Shown here in pieces: positions 45,425-54,281 of a DNA stretch of 64,000 nucleotides. The position numbers and the translations under genes were made by a program. Source of the DNA: Kushneria indalinina DSM 14324 (GTDB lineage Bacteria > Pseudomonadota > Gammaproteobacteria > Pseudomonadales > Halomonadaceae); contig NZ_QRDJ01000006.1 in NCBI RefSeq assembly GCF_003385845.1, positions 988,068-1,052,067 on the forward strand. Direction: 5' to 3'. Position 1 is the first letter of the stretch. Every line of letters starts with the position of its first letter. The notes beneath the pieces are model-generated. The model saw nothing but the letters and a program-made list of their open reading frames with translations. It had not been told where the DNA came from and did not search any database.

Positions 45425-46612
45425 TCAGGTAACGAACAGGAAGCCCTTTATAATCAAGGCATTGGCAATATCAATAAGGAACCCGCCAACGACCGGTACA
45501 ATAATAAATGCCAGCCGGGAAGGCCCGAATCGCTCGGTGACCGCCTGCATATTGGCAATGGCCGTCGGTGTCGCCCCCATGGCAAAACCGCAGTTGCCCG
45601 CCACCAGAACCGCGGCATCATAACCGCCGCCCATCACCCTGAAGGTCACCTGCGTGGTATAGAAAAAGACCAGTGCGACCTGCACCACCAGGATGACCAG
45701 CATCGGCAGTGCAAGGTTGGCCAGGTCCCACAGCTTGAGATTCATCAGCGCCAGCGCCAGAAATACGGAAAGCGCCACATTACCGACCGTGTTATTGGCA
45801 TCATCATTGACATGGTAGAGACGGCTGATGCGCAGAAAATTGCCGATAAGAACACAGGAAAACAGGACCCATACGAATGTCGGCAGGCTGAAGGGCGTAT
45901 TTTCAAGCACCCCATGCAGGAAGGTGCCTGCAACAAGCCCCGCAAAAAGACAGCACAATACGCGAATCATGCTGCCGACATCGGTTCTTTCATCCTTGCC
46001 CGTCAGGTCAGCAACATCCTCCTGATCATCGCTTTCCATAACGAGCCCCTTTCTTTTGGCGCGTCGGATCAAAAATGACGCCGTAGGTCCGCCGATCAGG
46101 GAACCAAATACCAGCCCGAACGTTGCCGCTGCCATTGCCAGCGCCATGGCGCTTTCCACACCATAATTATTGGTAAACACCTCGGCCCATGCCGCACCGG
46201 TGCCATGTCCGCCGGACATGGTGATGGATCCGCCCAGCAGCCCCATGACAGGTGACAACCCGAACAGGGTGGCGATGCCGACCCCTACAATGTTTTGCAG
46301 AACCAGTAGCCCCACCACAAGCGCGAAGAAAATCAGCAGCCTTGAACCACCGGCCCGAATCAGCCCGAAGTTGGCAGAAAGGCCGACCGAGGCGAAAAAG
46401 ATCAGCATGAAGGGTTCCTGAAGCCCGTCAAAGAAGTTGATTTCGATCCCAAAGGCGCGCAGCGCTGTGACAACAAGCGTTGCGATAAGCCCCCCTACTA
46501 CGGGTACCGGTATATTGAATTCGCGTAAAAATCGCACGCGTTTGACACATTGCTGGCCAATCACCAGCACCACGATGGCGATAAATAACGTCGTTATGGG
46601 ACCGGGCGTCAT
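45425..46612 (-). CDS. gltS: Sodium:glutamate symporter
   Basis: A 395-residue inner-membrane permease of the ESS family, close to the 401 residues of E. coli GltS. It has about ten membrane segments, starts MTPGPITTLFIAIVVLVIGQ (typical) and has the re-entrant loop sequences ITMSGGHGTGAAWAE and VLVAGNCGFAMGATPTAIANM in pattern (GGHGT and GxCGFGxGATPTA). Glutamate uptake is a major compatible-solute route in halophiles. It is a single-gene unit convergent with the DASS gene. Confidence 0.95.
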   Translation of the reverse strand: MTPGPITTLFIAIVVLVIGQQCVKRVRFLREFNIPVPVVGGLIATLVVTALRAFGIEINFFDGLQEPFMLIFFASVGLSANFGLIRAGGSRLLIFFALVVGLLVLQNIVGVGIATLFGLSPVMGLLGGSITMSGGHGTGAAWAEVFTNNYGVESAMALAMAAATFGLVFGSLIGGPTASFLIRRAKRKGLVMESDDQEDVADLTGKDERTDVGSMIRVLCCLFAGLVAGTFLHGVLENTPFSLPTFVWVLFSCVLIGNFLRISRLYHVNDDANNTVGNVALSVFLALALMNLKLWDLANLALPMLVILVVQVALVFFYTTQVTFRVMGGGYDAAVLVAGNCGFAMGATPTAIANMQAVTERFGPSRLAFIIVPVVGGFLIDIANALIIKGFLFVT

Positions 46613-46880
46613 AATGAATCCTGTAAGTTATTGATGTAATACACTGCAACGCCAGAAAGGCAGCCCCGAGTATAAGTCATCAGGCCCGCCCGAACCCAAC
46701 GTGGCCGGCGTCCGCTGATGCTTTCCCGGCATCACCTTTCCTGAAGAGAGCTTCTACACCAGGCGTTCGACCGAAATTATCCTCGACACAAAAGAACGAA
46801 TCCCAATCAAGCACTACTTTTGTCCAATGCCCTATAAAAACCGAGGTTGCAATGGGTGAGAACAACGAGGCCCCCCCGCC

Positions 46881-47456
46881 ATGAGCGCTCGAATTGGGCT
46901 TTGGGCAGGCCCGCTATGGATAGTGGCAACGCTACTGATGCCGCCCCCGGGCGACATGGCTCAGAAAGCCTGGCGCTGTGCCGGACTTGCGCTACTGATG
47001 GACACCTGGTGGGCCACGCAAGCCTTGCCGCTGGCCATGAACAGCATCGCTGCCCATTTTCATGGCACCAGCACTGGGCATTGCTTCCCTTGATGACGCG
47101 GTACCTGCCTATGCTGACCCCGTTACTTTCCTGTTCCTGGGCGGCTTTCTTCTCGGCCTATCCATGCAGCGCTGGGATCTACACAAGCGCATTGCTCTCA
47201 AGATCATGCTGGTCATGGGGCAAAACCCCGCCGCCAGATTGCCGGATTCATGATTGCCACCGGCTTTTTAAGCATGTGGGTGTCCAATACCGCCACGGCC
47301 GTCATGATGCCGATCGCCACGCCTCCCAATGTCATCGTCTTTGCCTCCGGACAACTGCGTATTACCGACATGATTTGAAAGGGGCTCTTTCTGAATCTGG
47401 TCAGCACGCTGGTCATTACCGGGCTGTGCTATGTCATCGTGGCCTTTTTTTGGTAG
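46881..47456 (+). pseudogene. Decayed DASS-family transporter gene
   Basis: Three pieces in different frames match successive parts of the intact DASS protein at 43860-45314. From ATG 46881 the frame reads IGLWAGPLWIVATLLMPPPG through WATQALP; near 47056 it shifts to MAPALGIASLDDAVPAYADP...SMQRWDLHKRIALK; near 47225 it shifts again to IAGFMIATGFLSMWVSNTATAVMM. It then jumps straight to PIATPPNVIVFASGQLRITDMI, an internal deletion of about 270 codons that removes the second SNT motif. A TGA replaces the codon before KGLFLNLVSTLVIT, and the frame ends at TAG 47456. Two frameshifts, a large deletion and a nonsense codon make it non-functional. A terminator follows. Confidence 0.9.
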
Positions 47457-47523
47457 AGCTTCTCCAGTTCGGGATGGCCGATCGTTCACGAGCCTTGCCA
47501 CCCTTTGACCATCACTGGCTTAT

Positions 47524-47558
47524 AAAAAAGGATCGCCGCTTGCGCGGCGATCCTTTTG
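47524..47558. terminator. Bidirectional terminator after the DASS pseudogene
   Basis: Perfect 13-bp stem AAAGGATCGCCGC (47527-47539) / GCGGCGATCCTTT (47544-47556), loop TTGC, with A-rich and T-rich flanks. It serves the chemoreceptor gene on the minus strand (stop at 47598) and the old DASS copy on the plus strand. Confidence 0.9.
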
Positions 47559-47597
47559 AGTAACTCACTTCATACTGCGTATCAGCGATTCCTCCCC

Positions 47598-49361
47598 TCA
47601 GAACGTTTCCCACTCGTCGGCATCGCTGGTCGTTGCTGGCGCCTTGACACTCTGACCCTTGGCCGGCGTCTTGAGCTCGGCAGCCGGCTTGCGTGCCGGT
47701 GATGCCGGTGATGCCGGTGAACGTGTCGAAGCAGCAGGTGCCGGCGACTTGTGACTGACCGGTTTTTCCATCACACGACTGGCCACCGGCACTGGCGCAC
47801 GCCCTTTTGTACCGCCATGGGAGACCTTGAAGAAGGCTACCTGTTCACGCAGCACACGAGCACTCTGCTCCATCGAGCGGCTGGCCGCGGCGGCCTCTTC
47901 CACCAGCGCGGCGTTCTGCTGAGTCACGCTGTCCATCTGCGAGATCGCCTGGTTGACCTGATCGATACCGGTAGACTGCTCGCGGCTGGCTGCGGCAATT
48001 TCGGCGACGATGTCGGTCATCTTGTTGATGCTCTCGACGATACCGCCCAGCGTCTGCCCCGAGCGATTCACCAGCTCGGAGCCGTTGGCCACCTTGGTGA
48101 CGCTGTCGTTGACCAGCGTCTTGATCTCGCGAGCAGCGTCAGCACTGCGGCTCGACAGCGTGCGAACTTCGCTGGCCACCACCGCAAAACCACGTCCCTG
48201 TTCGCCGGCACGCGCGGCTTCTACCGCGGCGTTGAGCGCCAGCAGATTGGTCTGGAAGGCGATCGAGTCGATCAGTCCCACAATCTCGGCAATTTTCTGG
48301 CTTGAGGTGCTGATTTCATTCATGGCCAGCGTGGTCTGCTCAACCACCTGGCTGCCCTCACGTGCCTGCTGGCGTACGTTCAGCGCCAGCTGATTGGCCT
48401 GGGCGGCGTTGTCGGCATTCTGCTTGACGGTCGAGGTCATCTCTTCCATCGACGCAGCCGTTTCTTCAAGGCTGGCCGCCTGCTCCTGAGTACGACGCGA
48501 CAGATCATCGTTGCCCGACGCGATCTGGCTGGAAGCAGAACCCACCGATTCAGCGTTAACGCGGACATCGTTGACCACATGAGACAGCTGCTTCTGCATC
48601 GCCCCGAGGCTGTGCAGCAGGGTAGAGAATTCGTCGCGGCCCTTCGACTCGATATGGTTGTCCAGCTCGCCCTGGGCGATGGATTCAGACACTTCGCTGG
48701 CACGCTTGAGTGGCGCCATGATGCCGCGAATCAGGAACCAGGCGATAGCGACCATCAAGCCTAGTGCCAAAACAATGGCCGCAATGATGACCCCCATGGA
48801 CTGCGAGGCACTTGCCAGACCATTGTTATAGGAAAGCTCTGACTGCTGGGCATTGATTTTCAGGAGGCTTTCAAGCTCTGTAGACAGGCTTTCAAAGTTA
48901 TCGCGCGTCTGCTGAATGGCGGGAGTAAGTCCAAACTCTCCCTGACTCATATCGCTGTTTACCTGTTGGTACAACGCCCAATAGGTCGTCAGCAGAGGCC
49001 CGAGCCTATCAGCAACCGCCCTTTCTGCCGGCGAAGTCACCTGAGTCGTACTGTAAGTCTGCCAGAGTCGATCTGTTGGGATCTTGTACTGCTGCTCATA
49101 ATTGCTTACCAGTGTCGCGCCAGTCTGCGGATTTCTGTCTGCACGCACCTTGAAAGAGTCTATCCGAGACCAATTAATATTTTTTCTAATGCTTGCCAGA
49201 TTTTGCATGGGCAAAACGTTGGTCTTGTACACCGATTCCAGACTATCGTTGCTGCGCTGCATGCCGAACATGCCGGCAGCGCCAATAATGACCATGAAGA
49301 TGCCCATGACAACCATGGTCGCCACAAGCTTGTACTTCACACTGCGATTCAGGCCGAACAT
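47598..49361 (-). CDS. Methyl-accepting chemotaxis protein, copy 2
   Basis: A 587-residue membrane chemoreceptor. Membrane segment 1 (about 11-32, YKLVATMVVMGIFMVIIGAAG) and 2 (about 190-210) flank a Tar-type four-helix periplasmic sensor; HAMP follows, then a methylation and signalling bundle with the conserved hairpin IDSIAFQTNLLALNAAVEAARAG. An Ala/Pro linker with the repeat SPASPASPA and a C-terminal pentapeptide EWETF follow; the latter is of the type (NWETF) that tethers CheR/CheB. Start chosen at ATG 49361 with GGGAG upstream, matching the paralogue; a longer frame to 49511 would overlap the upstream gene's terminator. The signalling half is nearly identical to that of the next gene. 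Confidence 0.94.
   Translation of the reverse strand: MFGLNRSVKYKLVATMVVMGIFMVIIGAAGMFGMQRSNDSLESVYKTNVLPMQNLASIRKNINWSRIDSFKVRADRNPQTGATLVSNYEQQYKIPTDRLWQTYSTTQVTSPAERAVADRLGPLLTTYWALYQQVNSDMSQGEFGLTPAIQQTRDNFESLSTELESLLKINAQQSELSYNNGLASASQSMGVIIAAIVLALGLMVAIAWFLIRGIMAPLKRASEVSESIAQGELDNHIESKGRDEFSTLLHSLGAMQKQLSHVVNDVRVNAESVGSASSQIASGNDDLSRRTQEQAASLEETAASMEEMTSTVKQNADNAAQANQLALNVRQQAREGSQVVEQTTLAMNEISTSSQKIAEIVGLIDSIAFQTNLLALNAAVEAARAGEQGRGFAVVASEVRTLSSRSADAAREIKTLVNDSVTKVANGSELVNRSGQTLGGIVESINKMTDIVAEIAAASREQSTGIDQVNQAISQMDSVTQQNAALVEEAAAASRSMEQSARVLREQVAFFKVSHGGTKGRAPVPVASRVMEKPVSHKSPAPAASTRSPASPASPARKPAAELKTPAKGQSVKAPATTSDADEWETF
47698..47728. repeat. Nine-base tandem repeat in the chemoreceptor linker
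   Basis: GCCGGTGAT repeated about three times, encoding SPA-SPA-SPA on the minus strand in the flexible linker before the CheR-binding pentapeptide. Such in-frame repeats can vary in number by slippage and change linker length. Confidence 0.75.
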
Positions 49362-49462
49362 GCTGACCACTCCCAAGATAATGTAATGGAGCGGCCTGAA
49401 GGGCCGCGTGTGGCTTATAACGGCCGGAGCGAAGGCTTCTGAAGTACGTCTGCCCCCCTGAT

Positions 49463-49490
49463 AAAAATAAAGCCGCCCCAGTGGGCGGCT
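49463..49490 (-). terminator. Terminator of chemoreceptor copy 1
   Basis: On the minus strand stem AGCCGCCC / GGGCGGCT with a four-base loop, followed by UUUAUUUUUA. It lies 28 bases after the stop of the upstream chemoreceptor, separating the two genes into independent units. Confidence 0.8.
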
Positions 49491-49517
49491 CTTGTCAGCT
49501 GTTAACATCATGAACGT

Positions 49518-51224
49518 TTAAAAAGTTGCCCACTCGTCGGTGTTTTCAACCTCGCGTTTTGGGACGGGTGTCGCTTTTTTCTCGGCCATGACCGGTCTTT
49601 TCAAGGCACTTTGCGGCGCCTCATGTTCGCTTTTCGAGTGTGTGGTCGAGACTGGTGCAAGAGCACGTGCTGACCCCTTCTGACCGACCTTGAAAAAGGC
49701 CACCTGCTCACGCAGCACTCGAGCACTGTGCTCCATCGAGCGGCTGGCCGCGGCGGCCTCTTCCACCAGTGCGGCGTTCTGCTGGGTCACGCTGTCCATC
49801 TGCGAAATCGCCTGATTGACCTGGTCGATACCGGTAGACTGCTCGCGGCTGGCCGCGGCAATCTCGGCCACGATGTCGGTCATCCTGTTGATGCTCTCGA
49901 CAATGCCCCCCAGCGTCTGTCCAGAGCGCGTCACCAGCTCGGCGCCGTTGGCCACCTTGCTGACGCTATCGTCTACCAACGTCTTGATCTCGCGCGCCGC
50001 TTCGGCACTGCGGCTCGAGAGCGTACGAACCTCGCTGGCCACCACGGCAAAGCCGCGTCCCTGTTCGCCGGCACGGGCGGCTTCCACCGCCGCGTTAAGC
50101 GCCAGCAGATTGGTCTGAAAGGCGATGGAGTCGATCAGTCCCACGATCTCGGCAATCTTCTGGCTGGAGGTGCTGATCTCATTCATGGCCAGCGTGGTCT
50201 GATCGACCACCTGACTGCCGTCACGGGCCTGCTGACGCACGTTGAGCGCCAGCTGATTGGCCTGGGCGGCGTTGTCGGCATTCTGCTTGACGGTCGAGGT
50301 CATCTCTTCCATTGAAGCAGCGGTCTCCTCGAGACTGGCGGCCTGCTCCTGGGTGCGCCGCGACAGATCATCATTGCCCGACGCGATCTGGCTGGAAGCA
50401 GAACCCACCGACTCGGTGTTGACCCGCACGTCATTGACCACGTGCGCCAGCTGCTGCTGCATGGCCCCCAGACTCTGAAGCAGGGTGGCAAACTCATCAC
50501 CCCCCTTCGCCTCGATGTGGTTATCAAGCTCACCCTGAGCAATGCTGCCGGCCACCTCATTGGCCCGATTGAGCGGTACCATGATGCCGCGAATCAGGAG
50601 CCATGCCGCACCTGCCATCAGTACAAAGGAGCCCAACAAAACACTGACAATTGTAAAAAATGAAGTTTCCGAGCTTACGGTGCTTGCAGAAAAAGAGGTT
50701 TCAGCCTGATCGACATTGATGGTAATGGCACTCCCTATGTTGTTGGCAATATTATGGAAAGTGTCACGAAACTGAACCATGTCACCCGGCGTCGGGAAAT
50801 TGCCGTTGGCCATGTTGCGTAACAGACGCTCATAGTCCTGCCAGTAAGCCGCCAGTGCAGGCGTCGCGGCCTCGACAATGGATTGCTCCTCAGCCGATGT
50901 AACAAGGCCGGAGGTATAGGTCTGCCAACTCGTATTGATGCGGTTCTTGAACTCATCGTCATAGCGGTCAAGAAATGCTCTGGCAGTATCAGGACTCTCG
51001 TTGATCTGAACAATCATGAACTCAACGCGAGAAGCGTAAAGATTGGCACGCATGCCCGCCAGCATCTGCATGGGAATAACATTGGTGTTGTAGACACCTT
51101 CAAAGTTTTTGCTGGAGTCTTTCATGCCAATAATACCCACAATGCCAACCACCAGCATCAGCAAGGCTGTAATGGTCATGGTGGCAATCAATTTGTATCT
51201 GACACTGCGGTTAAGGCCGAGCAT
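49518..51224 (-). CDS. Methyl-accepting chemotaxis protein, copy 1
   Basis: A 568-residue chemoreceptor with the same plan as its neighbour: MLGLNRSVRYKLIATMTITA and first membrane segment, periplasmic four-helix sensor (residues about 35-190, clearly different from copy 2), second membrane segment, HAMP, and a signalling bundle nearly identical to copy 2 from about NDVRVN through EQVAFFKV. It ends EWATF, a variant of the CheR/CheB-binding pentapeptide. The linker is short and lacks the SPA repeat. A candidate sigma-28 promoter lies about 47 bases before the start codon. The pair probably arose by duplication with later exchange of the sensor domain or homogenisation of the signalling half. 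Confidence 0.94.
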   Translation of the reverse strand: MLGLNRSVRYKLIATMTITALLMLVVGIVGIIGMKDSSKNFEGVYNTNVIPMQMLAGMRANLYASRVEFMIVQINESPDTARAFLDRYDDEFKNRINTSWQTYTSGLVTSAEEQSIVEAATPALAAYWQDYERLLRNMANGNFPTPGDMVQFRDTFHNIANNIGSAITINVDQAETSFSASTVSSETSFFTIVSVLLGSFVLMAGAAWLLIRGIMVPLNRANEVAGSIAQGELDNHIEAKGGDEFATLLQSLGAMQQQLAHVVNDVRVNTESVGSASSQIASGNDDLSRRTQEQAASLEETAASMEEMTSTVKQNADNAAQANQLALNVRQQARDGSQVVDQTTLAMNEISTSSQKIAEIVGLIDSIAFQTNLLALNAAVEAARAGEQGRGFAVVASEVRTLSSRSAEAAREIKTLVDDSVSKVANGAELVTRSGQTLGGIVESINRMTDIVAEIAAASREQSTGIDQVNQAISQMDSVTQQNAALVEEAAAASRSMEHSARVLREQVAFFKVGQKGSARALAPVSTTHSKSEHEAPQSALKRPVMAEKKATPVPKREVENTDEWATF

Positions 51225-51270
51225 GATAGGATTCTCCTGACAGGGAAGTATGGTCCAGCATCTTTAATTC

Positions 51271-51298
51271 CTATCGACGCGATAAAAAGTTCCCTTGA
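51271..51298 (-). promoter_or_regulatory. Candidate sigma-28 promoter of chemoreceptor copy 1
   Basis: On the minus strand TCAAG (51298-51294) is followed after 15 bases by GTCGATAG (51278-51271), compared with the FliA consensus TAAAG/TCAAG and GCCGATAA. The spacing is the same as in the better site before the flagellin gene. Two mismatches in the -10 box keep confidence moderate. The start codon is at 51224. Confidence 0.5.
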
Positions 51299-51481
51299 TG
51301 CCAGGTTATGCATAAATACTTATGTAAATACAGTTCCTGATAGCTTTGGAAACATCGTCAAAGGGCGCTAGCGCCTGAGTGACAGAACCCACTACAGGTA
51401 ACGCGCCGGCCCTTTGAGTAACAGCCCGGTTTATTGAGCCATGCATCCTCCCCCTTCACGCCAGCAACCAATGGAAAACAT

Positions 51482-52798
51482 ATGAGCAGCCTTCACGCAT
51501 TAAGGGGCATGACCCTGCACTTCAATGATGATCCAGGCACAGGTGATGAGCCCCGGGAAGGCAGCGTGGAGTTCCATCAGGATGGACTGGTCATCATTCA
51601 GGAGGGGCGCATTCTGCATAGCGGTTCGGCGCAGGAGCTTCTGGAGACGCTGCCGGAGGGCACGCCCATTGATCACTGGGCCAATCAGCTGATCATGCCG
51701 GGCTTTATCGATCCCCACCTTCATTACAGTCAGCTTGATATCACCGCCTCCTACGGCCGCCAGCTGCTGGACTGGCTCAATACCTATACCTTTCCCGAAG
51801 AGTGTCGCTTCAGCGATCGCGCCTATGCCGACGAGATTGCCAACGCCTTTCTGGAACAGCTGCTGGCCAATGGCGTTACCACGGCACTGGCCTTTTGCAC
51901 CACGCACCCGGCCTCCGTGGATGCGCTGTTCAGCGCAGCGCTTGAGCGTAACATGCGCATGCTGGGCGGCAAGGTGATGATGGATCGCAATGCCCCCGAG
52001 GCGCTGTGCGATACGCCCGAAACCGGCATCCGTGACAGCCGCAAACTGATCGAGCAGTGGCACGAGCGCGGCCGGCTGGAATATGCCATTACGCCGCGCT
52101 TTGCACCGACTTCAACGCCAGAACAACTCACCGCCACCGGACAATTGTTAAGCGATTATCCGGGCATGGTGCTGCAGACTCATCTGTCTGAAAACCTTCA
52201 GGAAGTGGACTGGGTCGCGTCTCTCTTTCCCGAGGCGCGTGACTATCTGGACGTCTACTCGCACTATCAGCTGGTGCGTCCGCGGGCCATCTTTGCCCAC
52301 GGCATTCATATTGATGATGATGTGCGTCAGCGACTGGCCGATGACGGTGGCGCCATTGCCTTCTGCCCGAGCTCGAACCTGTTTCTCGGCAGCGGTCTCT
52401 TTGACTGGCGCAGCGCCCGGGAGCAGGAGGTTCGAGTAGGCATTGCCAGCGATATCGGCGCCGGCACCAGCTTCAGCCCCTTCCAGACCCTGCAGGATGC
52501 CTACAAGGTCGGTCAGCTCAGTAACCAGCCGCTGACGCCATGGCAGGCCTTTTATGCCCACACCCTGGGCAATGCACGCGTGCTTGATATCGACCGCCAT
52601 GTCGGCAGCCTGGCCGCTGGCATGGAAGCCGACATCACGGTCATCAATCCTCGAGCCACTCCCATGCTGGCACGCAAGGATCGACATGACCCCACGCTCA
52701 TGGAGCAGCTCTTCAACCTGATGATCCTGGGTGATGAGCGCTGCATCAGCGCGACCTACGTCATGGGCAAAAAACTGCACGACACCGCAAATAATTGA
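51482..52798 (+). CDS. guaD: Guanine deaminase
   Basis: A 438-residue amidohydrolase that converts guanine to xanthine and ammonia. Metal and substrate motifs are in the usual order: PGFIDPHLHYSQLD, the HLSEN loop (LQTHLSENLQEVDW), FAHGIHIDD, and ASDIGAGTSFSPF, which together separate guanine deaminases from other amidohydrolases. Start at ATG 51482; an upstream in-frame TTG at 51434 is less likely. The permease gene begins 83 bases downstream on the same strand, and a transthyretin-like gene faces it, forming a purine salvage/catabolism cluster. Confidence 0.93.
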   Translation: MSSLHALRGMTLHFNDDPGTGDEPREGSVEFHQDGLVIIQEGRILHSGSAQELLETLPEGTPIDHWANQLIMPGFIDPHLHYSQLDITASYGRQLLDWLNTYTFPEECRFSDRAYADEIANAFLEQLLANGVTTALAFCTTHPASVDALFSAALERNMRMLGGKVMMDRNAPEALCDTPETGIRDSRKLIEQWHERGRLEYAITPRFAPTSTPEQLTATGQLLSDYPGMVLQTHLSENLQEVDWVASLFPEARDYLDVYSHYQLVRPRAIFAHGIHIDDDVRQRLADDGGAIAFCPSSNLFLGSGLFDWRSAREQEVRVGIASDIGAGTSFSPFQTLQDAYKVGQLSNQPLTPWQAFYAHTLGNARVLDIDRHVGSLAAGMEADITVINPRATPMLARKDRHDPTLMEQLFNLMILGDERCISATYVMGKKLHDTANN

Positions 52799-52881
52799 TC
52801 CTTCGGCGGCCGAAGCGGTCGCCATCCCCTCCTGATCTCAGGCACACTTGCGCGCCGATCGTGACTTCCGCGGAAATTTCC

Positions 52882-54264
52882 ATGCATGACAATGAGCTGA
52901 TCTTCCGACACGGCGACCGTCCGCCGTTTCACACCGCCTCGCTGGTGGCCTTCCAGCATGTACTGGCCTGCTTCGTGGCCATTATCGCACCCACCATTAT
53001 CGTGACCGGGGCGCTGGGGCTACAAGATGAGGCCCCTTACCTGATCAGCCTGGCGCTCCTGGTGTCCGGCATCAGTACGTTGGTTCAGACCCAGCGCGTC
53101 GGCCCGCTGGGCTCCGGCCTTCTTTGCGTGCAGGGCACCAGCTTTTCCTTTGTCGCCGCGCTGATCTCGGCAGGCCTGATCGCCCGGGAGCGGGGCGCCT
53201 CCGATCATGAAGTGCTGGCGATACTGTTTGGCATCTGTATTGCCGGCAGCCTGATCGAGATGGCACTGGGCAGTGTCCTGCATCATCTCAAACGCGTGAT
53301 CACGCCAACGGTAACCGGCGTTGTGGTCACGCTGATCGGGTTGAGTCTGATCAGCGTTGGGGTCACCGATATCGCCGGCGGTCATGGCGCCGCAAACCCC
53401 GGCGACCCCATGAACCTGCTGCTGGCCGTGATCGTGATCGGTGTCGTACTGACCTGTCAGCTCAGCCGGCACCCCATGCTGCGCGTGGGATCCGTCTTTG
53501 TCGGGCTTCTGGCAGGCTGTCTTGCGGCCGCCCTGATGGGCCGTCTGGACTTCAGCAGCGTGGCGGATGCCCCGCTTTTTCAGCTCCCCCAGCCCCTGCG
53601 CTATGGTCTGGACTTTGATGTAGCGGCCTTTATTCCGGTGGCGTTCATTTTTGCCATCACGGCCATCGAGACGGTGGGCGACCTGACTGGCTCATCAAGG
53701 GCATCACACATGCCGACCAGTGGGCCGGAGTATCAAAAGCGCATTCGCGGCGGTGTCCTGGGTGACGGCTTCAACTCCCTGCTCGCCGGCGTGCTCAATA
53801 CCTTCCCCAATACCACGTTCAGCCAGAATACGGGCATCATTCACCTGACCGGGGTCGCCAGCCGTCATATCGGTCTGTTCGTAGGGGGAATTCTGATCAT
53901 TCTGGGGCTGATTCCGGCCATGGGCGCCGTACTGCAATCCATCCCGCAGCCCGTGCTCGGGGCGGCCACGACACTGATGTTCGGTCTGATCGCAGTCTCG
54001 GGCATTCGAATGCTGGCCGAGCAGCGCATGACCCGCAAGCGGGTCATGATCATCGCGCTCTCTCTGGGCGCCGGCCTGGGCGTGGAGCTGGTACCGGAAG
54101 TGCTTTCCGGTCTGCCGGAGCTCACCCAGAGCGTTCTGTCTTCGTCCATCACTACGGGCGGACTGCTGGCCATCATCATGCATTTGGTTCTTCCCGAGCA
54201 TCAGGCCACGGAAGAGGATGATGCCTCCGCCTCCTCTGGGCAGCAGGCAACGGATACTCGCTAG
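52882..54264 (+). CDS. NCS2-family purine permease (xanthine/urate type)
   Basis: A 460-residue nucleobase:cation symporter with about fourteen membrane segments. The signature region NTFPNTTFSQNTGIIHLTGVASR (core FSQNTGIIHLTG) and ITAIETVGDLTGSS match the xanthine/urate subgroup (XanQ, UacT, PbuX) rather than uracil permeases. With guanine deaminase just upstream it could import xanthine, urate or guanine. Start at ATG 52882 (MHDNELIFRHGDRPPF); the upstream in-frame extension overlaps the guaD stop and is unlikely. It converges on the transthyretin-like gene. Confidence 0.92.
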   Translation: MHDNELIFRHGDRPPFHTASLVAFQHVLACFVAIIAPTIIVTGALGLQDEAPYLISLALLVSGISTLVQTQRVGPLGSGLLCVQGTSFSFVAALISAGLIARERGASDHEVLAILFGICIAGSLIEMALGSVLHHLKRVITPTVTGVVVTLIGLSLISVGVTDIAGGHGAANPGDPMNLLLAVIVIGVVLTCQLSRHPMLRVGSVFVGLLAGCLAAALMGRLDFSSVADAPLFQLPQPLRYGLDFDVAAFIPVAFIFAITAIETVGDLTGSSRASHMPTSGPEYQKRIRGGVLGDGFNSLLAGVLNTFPNTTFSQNTGIIHLTGVASRHIGLFVGGILIILGLIPAMGAVLQSIPQPVLGAATTLMFGLIAVSGIRMLAEQRMTRKRVMIIALSLGAGLGVELVPEVLSGLPELTQSVLSSSITTGGLLAIIMHLVLPEHQATEEDDASASSGQQATDTR

Positions 54265-54281
54265 CCTGTAAGTCGGGTGCG

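Noticed and set aside
46613..47523. Insertion sequence remnant as the cause of the DASS gene disruption
   Set aside because: No terminal inverted repeats, target duplication or transposase-like sequence; the break is a deletion with frameshifts.
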